A stretch of 64,000 nt of DNA from Schizophyllum amplum. Taxonomy: Eukaryota; Basidiomycota; Agaricomycetes; Agaricales; Schizophyllaceae. Every line of letters starts with the position of its first letter. The first letter of the stretch is position 1. The stretch is taken from positions 372,001 to 436,000 of the forward strand of contig VDMD01000008.1 of the NCBI GenBank assembly GCA_007026445.1. Direction: 5' to 3'. The translations under genes and the position numbers were made by a program. Positions 22,888-31,924 of this stretch are shown in pieces. Under the pieces are notes generated by a model that was not told the origin of the DNA, made no database searches, and saw nothing but the letters and a program-made list of their open reading frames with translations.

Positions 22888-24588
22888 AGTAGGCTGCTTA
22901 CAACGATCAAGGATCGGTAGCGGTACTGGGCGCCAATCCCCGCCTCTCTCTACTTGTAACTGTTCAACGTATCAGCCCACTCTCAATCGTTCCATATTCA
23001 ATCTGCTCGGGTAAGCGCGTACGGTGCGTGCCCATCTTTGCTCTCGATCTACCTTTGCTCTGAGCCTTCGAGCGCAGCTGGCGCACCAGCGCTGAGAGAA
23101 TTTGAATACTTTGACGTGGGCTCTGTACGTTCTACGTGATTCTCAGCATGAATCGTGCTGTGGGCAAGGCTGGGCAAGGTGTACTAAGTACCTTTCTGAT
23201 ACGCGCGGCGAGATGCATCGGGCCCGCTGAATGCTGCTACCGTCCGCCGACGACGAGCGAGGAGATAAAGGGCGAGGAAACAAGGTGTATTGTTGCACGT
23301 CGATATGTAGTACAACGTAGAGATCAACTGAAGCCACTAGCGCCGCCTATGCAAGGAGTGTGGACGTGCAAAAGAGGCAGTCCCGCCTGGGACACCAGTC
23401 GCGCAACCGCGATACGCGTGCTTCCACGCCCATGGGTAGTGTAACCGAGTTGGGGCAGGAGCAAGCCGCGTTTGCGGGTTCGCAACGCGCAGCTGCGCAG
23501 GCGCTGTGCGACGCCCAGCGTGTCGCTGCATACAGACGCACAGGCGCACGACCATACATCACGTCGAGGCGAGAAGCGAGGCGTCGTGCGTGGCCATGGG
23601 TTATTTCGATCCCCTGCCATTGCTCGAGGCTGTGCGCCCTACGCTTTGGAATGGGCGCAAAGCGCTGCCCGTGCTCGCGCGGGTCAAGTTCGTCAGTTCG
23701 TACTTCTGCTGTATATAAGTATGGCGCAAACCCACCTGTGATAGCCAGTGCTGGGACCTTGGATCCCCTCCTACCCTTTGCCGAACCTCAGGCCATGTAC
23801 TAAGCTCCGACCAAGAGCTTCACCGCGAAGTCCCGGTGCGGTGAGTCCTCGAGCGGATCGGCCCTCGGTCGGAATGCACGAGGTATATTTAGAGAGGGGG
23901 ATATGGGGTGGAGCTTGGAGCCTGGTGGCAAGCCGTCGCAGGGTGGACGCACGAGATGTGCGTCGAGTTCCACGATCGCCTTCGAGGGCGTTAGAGCTCG
24001 CGGCCGGTCGTACTGAGGGCACCAAAGGCTCGTGTCATCCACCCAGAGTGACTACAAGATACGACAGTGACTCACATGCATCAGGTCTAAGGCGCGAGCT
24101 AAGCGCTGAGCGTCGCACGCACCCTGCACGCACTTGCAGTGCCCCTGCACAGTCGCGCGCTCGCAATCCTGTCCGCTGTGCTGGAGGATGTCGTCGATGG
24201 ATGCCGGTTTCTTCATTCTACGGTGTGCAGAGTTAACGTTGAGCTTAGAAGATGCGGGATATGAGCGCCGCCAAGATAATGGTAGTAAGTAGCAGGTCGT
24301 CAGATACTCGAGAGCTCTCAGCCAGGCGGCAAGTCGGGCCGGTTCGCCGTCAACTCGTGGAACGTTCTCGCGGCCCCTGTCAATGCACCGCGCTCAAACC
24401 GCATTCAAGCCTCGCCGTCATGGCGCTGTGGCAATTGCTTCCTCTCACGCTGCGCGCCCAAGCGTCCGTGATTGCCGCCTCCCTGTGATGGGCTGTATTG
24501 GAATGGCGAGGCGTGGGAGCTTGGACGCGGCCCTTCCTCGTCTAATATTTCGACGACTCGGACCACGCATCGTGGTGACCACCAATCC
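22888..24588. other. Intergenic stretch between kinase-like genes C and D
   Basis: About 1.7 kb with no frame that I can tie to a domain. The first 100 bases carry a GGCGCCAATCCCCGCC word similar to one at 48.92 kb. GC-rich short frames at 23350-24240 overlap on both strands and look non-coding. Confidence 0.35.
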
Positions 24589-26104
24589 ATGTCGTTCCAC
24601 CACCGTTCGACAAGCGCCGATATTGTCGCTATCGCCGCGAGCACTGCGGTTGCTCTGCTGCTTTGCAGGAGAGTAGCCCAAGCGTACGCGCAATCGCGCG
24701 AAAAGGAAACATTGCTCGATAAGGTACCTGCTGGCTTACACCGATACTCTGCAAACTCTAAAGCACTGTGCCGTAGCTGCCCCGCTCCCTCTACTCTTGG
24801 CGAACCTCTCGCGAATATGGCTTCCTTCAGATATGGCGCGACTTGAGCGCCACTCTTCATGACTTCGGCCTAACCTCTTGGGAGGTTGATGTGATTGGTC
24901 ATCAACGACCACCGAATAGAGACCACGTCTTTCCGAATGGCTATCTTTATGTGACTGCCTTTCGCAACAATGATTCGAAGGGTACGGTGGGCTCAATTGC
25001 GGACCTGAGTTGCATCAGTCACTTTGTACGCCTGTCAAGTACTACTTCACATTGGATCCAGGCTAATGATCATACGCAGAACTCGTCCAGTTGTGTCGTT
25101 CGTACGCGCCAAGGACAGGACGCTATGCTGCGCGTGATGGCGATCGGCGAAGACGGACGGGAATCATTGCGCGTATGGCGCAAGCTTGCCACAGCTCCAC
25201 ACGCTCTCATCAGCACCAATCATGTTCTGCCTCTGCTCCAGGAGATCCACTTGGAACACATCACATTTGGGGTGTTTCCCCTCGTCTCTCAGTCCATGCG
25301 CTGCATATACGGGATGTGGGCCAAGAATTCTGTGGGTGATATTCTCAACGCCCTCGTACAGGCGCTTGAGGTCAGTGCTTTCGTTTCCTTCTAGTCAGAG
25401 ATAGACTGATTCATGCATAGGCTCTCGCCTACATCCATGACCTCGGAATTGCGCACAGGGTCAGGTTGATTGGTCGGGGCGTTATTGCTTTACTTACACG
25501 CGTACCTCACAGGACGCCTTCAAGCACAACTTTCTGGTTCAGTGGTTCCCCGAATCGCTCAAGACCGGCGTCGTGCCTGTTTCAGCGCCGCGCGTCTTCC
25601 TCATAGACTTGGAGACAGCCATTGAGTTTCCCGCTGATTGCCCGCCATCTGAGCGTACATGTACCGGCTTGCCAAACATTTCGTCTCTCGCTGGCGATCC
25701 TGATGTATACGCTCCCCCGCGCATTCCCGAAATGGCGACTGGAGAGCCCTACGACCCCTTCAAGCTCGACGTTTGGCAGCTTGCAACTTCCTTTGAAGAC
25801 TTTGACGTGCGTCTGACGTGCTCATCCCATCTCGTGTCACTAATAGATCAATCAGTCGACGATGCCGCCCGTGCAGGAGATGTTGCGCTGTGCGGCGTCT
25901 TTGCATCCTGCGGAACGCTTGACCGCAGACGAGGCGTTGTCTCGTCTTCGAACCTTTCTCGAAGGCACACCTCCCAAATCTCTATTGATTCCTCCCGTGC
26001 TGCACTACGGACCTCACATGCCCAGCAGCGCCGACATCAGAGCCATGTGCTATCCGGTTGGCGAGGCCCCTGTCGAGACCGACGAACTTATGGAGAAGGC
26101 ATAG
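24589..26104 (+). CDS. Kinase-like protein D, membrane-anchored pseudokinase family
   Basis: ATG 24589 starts MSFHHRSTSADIVAIAASTA, a hydrophobic anchor followed by QSREKETLLDK. Exon 2 (after gtacct...gccgtag) has LPRSLYSWRTSREYG and IWRDLSATLHDFG. Exon 3 has NSSSCVVRTRQGQDAM and VMAIGEDG without the kinase Lys. HDLGIAHR plus DAFKHNF gives the HRD loop. The metal-binding motif has drifted further, to DLE (FLIDLETAIEF). PYDPFKLDVWQLATSFEDFD precedes the last intron, and the tail YGPHMPSSADIRAMCYPV matches gene C exactly over a long stretch. All frames are open across the splices. C and D look like the most recent duplication in the family. Confidence 0.8.
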
Positions 26105-26379
26105 ACTAGTTGCTTGTTGCCACTCTTTCACGACGACCGACTTGCCCAATCTCATATGATAAATTAGGTATCTACATCTGGGTCGCATTTGAGTATTGAT
26201 ACTTTACAATCCTCGATACAACTTTCTCCAGGCTTACGAGCGGACGACCGCCGAAGAGTCGACAATCGCGGACTGGTGAGTAGCTGAGAGCTATAGAGGG
26301 AGTTCTCGGCGCTCAGCGCTCAGCGTTCAGCACGAAAGCCGCTCACGATCCGCCCGCGCGACATCGACTTCATTCTGCT

Positions 26380-26817
26380 TCAGTATGCATCCAAGTCGAT
26401 AGGATCTTGGGATGTACCAGAAACACGCGTGGTAGCATTTGTGGCATACGCACCCGTGCCCTGGGCGTTACTCGTGCCGGGATGCGATGCGCCATCGTCG
26501 CGCGCTGGGGCCCTGGAAGCGACGAGAGGCGCCAGCTGCCGCCATGCGCGCAGGTCTTCAAGATCCCATTTTTTCTTTTTGGCTTGGTCTCTTGCGAGCA
26601 CCACGCTATCGCGATGCTTGGCCGAGTCGAGATGCCCTTGAATCGAGGCCCGGTTTATGACGCATTCGCCGAGGCGCGCAGTGCAGACCAAGCATCGGAT
26701 GGCCTTCTTCGACTTGCCGACCGGCTCGAATCCTACAATGAGTCTCAGAAAAAGCCGCAAATAAATGGAAGACAACGCACCGTCCGGAAGAGGCTGCTGC
26801 TCTGCTGCTCGGGGCAT
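26380..26817 (-). CDS. Small zinc-finger protein, orphan transposase-type N-terminal domain
   Basis: ATG 26817 gives MPRAAEQQPLPD, then an intron (gtgcgt...ttgtag) joining to GFEPVGKSKKAIRCLVC. The finger reads C-x2-C ... H-x5-H (CLVC, GHLDSAKH) with VINRASIQGHL between, followed by a basic stretch (QAKKKKWDLEDLRAW) and a polar tail ending at 26380. The spliced protein is about 125-130 residues. Similar single fingers occur at the N-termini of KDZ-type and other fungal transposon proteins. No transposase follows here, so this is either a domesticated or fragmentary copy or a free-standing DNA-binding protein. Confidence 0.55.
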   Translation of the reverse strand: MPRAAEQQPLPDGALSSIYLRLFLRLIVGFEPVGKSKKAIRCLVCTARLGECVINRASIQGHLDSAKHRDSVVLARDQAKKKKWDLEDLRAWRQLAPLVASRAPARDDGASHPGTSNAQGTGAYATNATTRVSGTSQDPIDLDAY

Positions 26818-27601
26818 GTAAGGCGAAAGTAGCGACTTGCTTGAGCTTCTCGGGAGGATGACTTGACTTTGAGGATAGGGATGAGGTCGCGAGCAACGAC
26901 CTTTTAAGTGAACCGAAGACCAGGTCACAAACAGAAGGTCATACACGGTCTTTGTGAATCTGAATGTTTAGGTCATCCGTGGCGCGGTCATAGCATGTTC
27001 TTGACCGTCATTGACATTCCCGCAGGTTCGTGCAATTGTTTTGGCTGGCAAATAATGTCAGGGAAACAAAGAGCGACAAGGAGAGCATCGTATTGGTCCG
27101 AGACCGACTAATGCAGCGCTACCATTGTTTTGCGGCGATGACGTCCGAGAACCCGACCAGTCGCGTATCTTATCGTTATCAGATTACGATCTGTCGAGCT
27201 CACGGCCGGAGCTGCTAACATTGAGTGAGGACCACTCCCAGACCACTCCGCAAGAGAGGTGCGACTCACCATGAGTCGGAAACCTATTATTGCGACGCCT
27301 CTGACGAGACGCGACCGTCCCGTGCGTATTCTTTGGTGGCTGCCCCAGTCCTTTCGCCCCGGAACCAAGTGCGACGCCCCGCGGGTACACAGGATCCAGT
27401 GTCATACGCGCGCGCGCTTACACAAGCCACCGGAGACCTCCCGATCGACTCGTGTCCAACAGACCATAAAAAGAGGCACCCTCAGACGGCATAGGAATCA
27501 TCTTCTCCTCCTCTAACCACCCACTTACCCATTTCATCGTCTCCACCGACCCATACACCACCACCACCACCTCCGTCACCAATCCGCACCCCCCATACAC
27601 G
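26818..27601. other. Intergenic stretch upstream of the O-methyltransferase
   Basis: About 780 bases. The last 100 (27490-27600) are CCACCACCA-rich and pyrimidine-rich, as in many fungal promoters and leaders. No gene was recognised. Confidence 0.4.
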
Positions 27602-28393
27602 ATGGTCTCCCCCTCCCCTGCGGGCTACGACGCCTGGGACGCCTCCGACCAGTACCACGCGCGCTTCCTGCTCGGCCCCGACGCCGCGCTCGACTTCGCA
27701 CTGTCCAATTCCAAGAAGCACGGTCTTCCCGACATCGCGGTGAGCGCGTCGCAAGGGAAACTGCTGCACCTGCTTGTGCGCTCGTTGGGGGCGAAGCGCA
27801 TTGCCGAGGTCGGGACGCTGGGCGGCTACTCGACCATCTGGTTCGCGCGCGCGGTGGGGCCAGAGGGGAAGGTTGTGACATTTGAGCTGCAGGATAAGCA
27901 TGCGAAGGTGAGTGGGGAAGGGGTTGGGATCGCTTGGCGCGGAAGCAGGTGTGCTGACGTCGTTCAGGTTGCCCGCGAGAATTTGGAGCACGCTGGCGTG
28001 GGCGATCGCGTCGAGATAGTCGTCGGCCCTGCTGCGAACTCGCTTGCGGCCACTGAGGGTAACGGCACGTTCGATTTCGCCTTCGTCGATGCGGACAAGG
28101 AGTCCAACGTCACGTACGTGAAGGAGTGCAAGCGGCTTGTCAAGAGCGGTGGCGTTATCGTGAGTTATCTTTTGGTGTCGCTGTTTTCCCACTGGTCCTG
28201 ACTCTGATTGCAGATCGTCGACAACGTCGTGCGTAACGGCGCTGTGGCAGACGAGAACAACGACCACCCGAGCAACGTCGGCGTACGTGCGCTTCTGAAG
28301 TACCTGCAGGACGATCAGGAACTGGAGGGGACGACCGTGCCGACGGCGGGCAGCAAGGGCTTCGATGGTTGGATGTACTTGCTGAGAAAGTAG
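27602..28393 (+). CDS. CCoAOMT-type class I SAM-dependent O-methyltransferase
   Basis: Three exons (27602-27907, 27968-28159, 28214-28393), introns gtgagt...ttcag and gtgagt...tgcag, encode 225 residues, the usual size of the caffeoyl-CoA/catechol O-methyltransferase family 3. The SAM-binding motif I is IAEVGTLGGYSTIWFA (about residues 66-82). The divalent-metal site is FAFVDADKESN, with the second ligand pair in IVDNVVRNG. The protein ends GFDGWMYLLRK. Members transfer a methyl group from SAM to a vicinal hydroxyl of small phenolics; the fungal substrate is not visible. No signal peptide, so cytosolic. Frames are intact across both splices. Confidence 0.9.
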
Positions 28394-28861
28394 AAGAGAT
28401 GTGAGGGAAGAAGTTCGCTGAATAGCGCAATGTAATGTTTGTACAATCTGAAGCTACATAGGGTCTTTGTGTCTGGGAGAAGCGTCAGAATTTTGCCTTT
28501 TATGCCATGAAGTAGTTGAACTTGGCGCACCATGCTCGTAGTCGCTGTGGCAGACAATCGAGGTCTGCCTTATCCTGCTTCGACCCTAATCATACTGGCT
28601 TTATAGTGGGCTTCAAAAAAGATGCTATAGCTCATGCTGCATGCAGGCCATTGGGGGGCGCAAGGCGAAGTAGGCGAAAGCGTGCAGAGGAGAAGAACCA
28701 GAGAACAACAAACGAGGCTGCCGAGGGGTGCGGTACACCGGCCCGATTCAGATTCCGCGCACCCCGCGGGACAAGTGCCGGCAAAGCGCCGGGCGGCAAG
28801 CAAGCGGCATGCGAAGTTCAACACAAACTGCCGCCCGTTCCCGACGTTGCTCTTGACCGCC
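28394..28861. other. Spacer between O-methyltransferase and amidase
   Basis: About 470 bases. Nothing recognisable beyond the presumed 3' end of one gene and the promoter of the next. Confidence 0.4.
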
Positions 28862-30125
28862 ATGGCAGCTCTCAAGTCGATGCTGCGAGTTGCTGTCGTA
28901 CAATTCAATCCCAAGGTATGCTGAGTCTCGATTGAAACCAGCCTTGCCTGACCACCGGCTCCCCATCGACAGATCGGTCAAGTGCAGACCAACATCGCGC
29001 GCGTTCGCGAGCTCTGCGGAAAGTGTGCATGCATACCCCGTCATGCTTGCGCTCCCATTAAACAAACATAACCGGCAGGATTGAACCCCAGTCGGTCGAT
29101 CTCGTATGTCTGCCTGAGATGGCCTTCACAGGTGTGTGTGTCGCGCCATGATTGTCCATCGTCCCCTGCTCATATACCTGACCCAGGCTACGTATTTGAT
29201 AACTCGGCCGCAATTACGCCTTTCCTTGAGCGCCCACACACGGGTCCGACGTCCCGCTTCTGCTCCGAGCTCGCCGCACGCTTGCGCTGCTATGTTGTTG
29301 CTGGCTTTCCCGAGCAGCTCCTCCCTGAAGAGCTTATCGGGGACAAGGTGGGCGCCAATTCAGCAATTATATATGGTCCGCAGGGCGAGCGCGTCGGCGA
29401 ATACCGCAAAACGAACCTCTTCGAAACGGACCGGACTTGGTCGATCCCAGGTACGTCTCGTTACTCGCAAACTCGCGCTCTCAATTCTTGCGACCGCGTC
29501 GGTCACTAAGAACTCGTCTGCTCCCCCATCTCTCCTCATTCTTCGACCGTTCTGATAATCCTTTGACACCTCCCCTAGGCACCGGCTTCGCCTCCTTCGT
29601 CCTCCCCGGTACCCTCAAGCGCATGACGCTCGGTATATGCATGGACCTCAACGCGCAGCCGCCCGCGGAGTGGAGTGTCGCGGAGGGCCCCTACGAGATC
29701 GCCGAGCATGCCCGCGCGCACGGGTCCAACCTGCTCATTCTGCTGAACAACTGGCTGGATTCGGGGAACGAGACGGAGGAGCCGACAGACTGGCATACGC
29801 TTAACTTCTGGGCAGCGCGGTTGAGGCCGCTGTGGCAGAAGGAGGATGGGTCGGATACCGTAGGGACTGAGTCGGACGAGGAAGCGCCAGGTACACGGAC
29901 GACGGTAATCATCTGTAATCGAACGGGGGTGGAGAACGGTCAGTGCGCCCCTCGTCGTATAGCCGTGATCTCTCTGGCGTACCAAGACTGACAAAAACAA
30001 CAGGGAAGACTTTTGCTGGCTCATCCTCTCTGTTCAGCATGCGCATGGGATCTGGGAAGCCCAAGCTGGTGGACGCAATGAGTCGGACAGAGGAGGCTGT
30101 GAGAATATGGAATGTTCCCGTGTAG
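28862..30125 (+). CDS. NTA1: Protein N-terminal asparagine/glutamine amidohydrolase (NTA1-like nitrilase)
   Basis: Starts MAALKSMLRVAVVQFNPK, the first strand of the nitrilase fold. Introns follow after NPK, after CGK and inside the LPEMAFTG|Y segment. The catalytic triad of the carbon-nitrogen hydrolase family is present: Glu in LPEMAFTGYVF, Lys in EYRKTNLFETD, Cys in LGICMDLN. The late segment TTVIICNRTGVENGKTFAGSS and the insertion between NNWLDSG and WQKEDG fit NTA1 rather than plant-type nitrilases. In yeast Nta1 deamidates N-terminal Asn and Gln to start the Arg/N-degron pathway. Five introns in total; frames are open to the stop at 30123-30125. Confidence 0.88.
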
Positions 30126-30380
30126 ATATATTCATGGGTACCAGGAATGCTGTACCTTTGCGATGTAGACAGAGATCGAGAAAGTTGTCATGTAGCAAAT
30201 GAGGATGTACAACTTATATCGCTAGGTAGAGCACTGATCGTAGAAAGGACAATGATTCAGAGATAGGCTCTTTCTAAAGGATGCTTGCCTTAGCAGTGGG
30301 GGCAGAAAGTGCTAGTGAACGTTGAGCGGTGGCAATGACTATCGCGTGGTTCGAACGTTGTGTGACCGTGTGTACACAGG

Positions 30381-30530
30381 TTGTGAGTCCGGCAAGCTCC
30401 GAGGTACGAGGGGCGGGCCGGAGGTTGGTCTATGGATGATGGCAGCGATCGGAAAAGTCCGATCGCCTCTTGCTGCGATCGCTCATCGCAGCCGCGTCGC
30501 TGCCCTCGCCGGGCTGCACAGCTCAAGCAC
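30381..30530 (+). repeat. 150-bp perfect direct repeat, copy 1
   Basis: Begins TTGTGAGTCCGGCAAGCTCC and ends GCTCAAGCAC. Identical over all 150 bases to 31274-31423. It contains a short palindrome-rich part (GCGATCGGAAAAGTCCGATCGC). Confidence 0.95.
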
Positions 30531-30748
30531 AGAGAGGCGGAATGCCTTCAAGACTTGCCATCGCTGCTCGAGTACCTTGCAGGGCACATTATGTCCTGAC
30601 TAGTAGCGTATTCGCGGTTGTATGGCAAGAGGCTGCCCCGTCCACGCCGTGTAATTATCCGGGGGGCGTTCGCTTGACGATTAACGCTCTCGGTTCGAGA
30701 TAGACTCGAGTAACGTCGCTTACGCTGCCCGCTGCATACGAGATCCAC

Positions 30749-30925
30749 ACCGCTCATATACGTCGCCCACGTCGCTCATACGCTGCCCACGTCGCTCATA
30801 CGCTGCCCACGTCGCTTATACGCAGCCCGCGTTTCTCATGCATCGCTAATACGCTCAGCCGTTTGTGTTCGAGGTTCACGTCGCTCATACGCAGCCTGCG
30901 TTTCTCACGTCGCCCATATGCAGCC
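30749..30925 (+). repeat. 20-bp minisatellite, unit CACGTCGCTCATACGCTGCC
   Basis: Head-to-tail units at 30768-30787, 30788-30807 and 30808-30827 with a diverged unit before. After a degenerate stretch, further units lie at 30877-30896 and 30906-30925 (CACGTCGCCCATATGCAGCC). Period is 20 bases with few substitutions. Confidence 0.88.
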
Positions 30926-31140
30926 CGTGTCGCGCCAGAGTCTGGCATGTCGCCTTTGCCCTTCACAGCGCTCCAGCAAAGTTCGCATATAGTTACGAGA
31001 CCCACGTCGCCGATTGTCCATACACTGATTCAGTAAGTGGCCGTGGTTCTCTGGTGCTCCTGCAGAGGGCATCAGGTCGTGCGCTCCTTCTGGTCGGGGA
31101 TCAGCGTGTTCGCTGACGCGTCGCTGCACTCCTTCTTCAG

Positions 31141-31172
31141 TGGGAGTCGTGCTCACGCGCTGATCCCCAAAT
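31141..31172 (+). repeat. 32-bp direct repeat, copy 1
   Basis: TGGGAGTCGTGCTCACGCGC followed by TGATCCCCAAAT, identical to 31523-31554. A partial inverted version (GGGGATCAGCG) lies at about 31096. Confidence 0.88.
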
Positions 31173-31273
31173 CCTTCGAGCCTGTCGCCACCTCTCTGCA
31201 GCCACAGAGAGACAAGGGAGGTGGCGTCCCCCGAACAAAGAGCCCAAGAGACGAGAGCAGACGAATCCATAGA

Positions 31274-31423
31274 TTGTGAGTCCGGCAAGCTCCGAGGTAC
31301 GAGGGGCGGGCCGGAGGTTGGTCTATGGATGATGGCAGCGATCGGAAAAGTCCGATCGCCTCTTGCTGCGATCGCTCATCGCAGCCGCGTCGCTGCCCTC
31401 GCCGGGCTGCACAGCTCAAGCAC
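31274..31423 (+). repeat. 150-bp perfect direct repeat, copy 2
   Basis: Identical to 30381-30530, 893 bases downstream. The flanks differ, so it is a precise segmental copy or a short dispersed element. Confidence 0.95.
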
Positions 31424-31522
31424 CCACCCACCGCACCCTCTGAAGACATCGCAATGTCCAGAAATTAAGAGAACTAGTGTCATATTTCAATTTTCTTAGA
31501 ACTCGGCTCTGGGATCTGGGGC

Positions 31523-31554
31523 TGGGAGTCGTGCTCACGCGCTGATCCCCAAAT
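31523..31554 (+). repeat. 32-bp direct repeat, copy 2
   Basis: Identical to 31141-31172; it begins 100 bases after the end of the second 150-bp repeat. Confidence 0.88.
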
Positions 31555-31734
31555 GTACACAGGTACCGTGACCTTGGGCCATTGCTGATGGCACGTGATT
31601 GTGGCTGCCAAGTTCGTCTTTTGCTTTCTGCCACCACCTCGCCGACGTGCTTCGACTCATTCGAGCCGCGCCGCTGCTCTTGCCGTCTAAGCATATTAGC
31701 CCACGTTGGGGTATCACACAAATCGTCATAAATC

Positions 31735-31924
31735 ACCCAACACGGTCGTCGGTCAGTGAATACACGTGGGGTTGGCCCGACGAACAATGGCTGACCTCTC
31801 GATCAATCTAGCGCAGCCAAAGGCCATCCTCTGATCTAAATCCGAGGCCAGATAGCTGAGTATAAAGGGCAGACGCGCGAAGGTGAGCTTTCTGTCTCCC
31901 ACTGCCATCGACCCGCCACTCATC
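31735..31924 (+). promoter_or_regulatory. Promoter region of FunK1 kinase 1, conserved with that of kinase 2
   Basis: Shares blocks with 35590-35720: TGGCCCGACGAACAATGG, CTCTCGATCAAT, AAAGGCCATC and GCCAGATAGC, followed by a TATA-like GAGTATAAAGG at about 31858-31868, some 60 bases before the ATG. Conservation of this non-coding stretch in both copies supports a promoter role. Confidence 0.6.

Larger units (their letters stand above)
30126..31924. other. Repeat-rich intergenic stretch upstream of FunK1 kinase 1
   Basis: Holds a 150-bp perfect direct repeat (30381-30530 and 31274-31423), a 20-bp minisatellite (about 30749-30925), a 32-bp direct repeat (31141-31172 and 31523-31554) and, from about 31555, the promoter of the next gene. 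No protein-coding gene is supported. Confidence 0.7.

Noticed and set aside
27602..30125. Biosynthetic gene cluster around the O-methyltransferase
   Set aside because: Neighbours are an N-degron amidase and kinases; there is no core synthase, oxidase or cluster transporter next to it.
30740..30930. CRISPR-like array
   Set aside because: The units are contiguous 20-base tandem copies without spacers, in a eukaryotic genome; it is a minisatellite.
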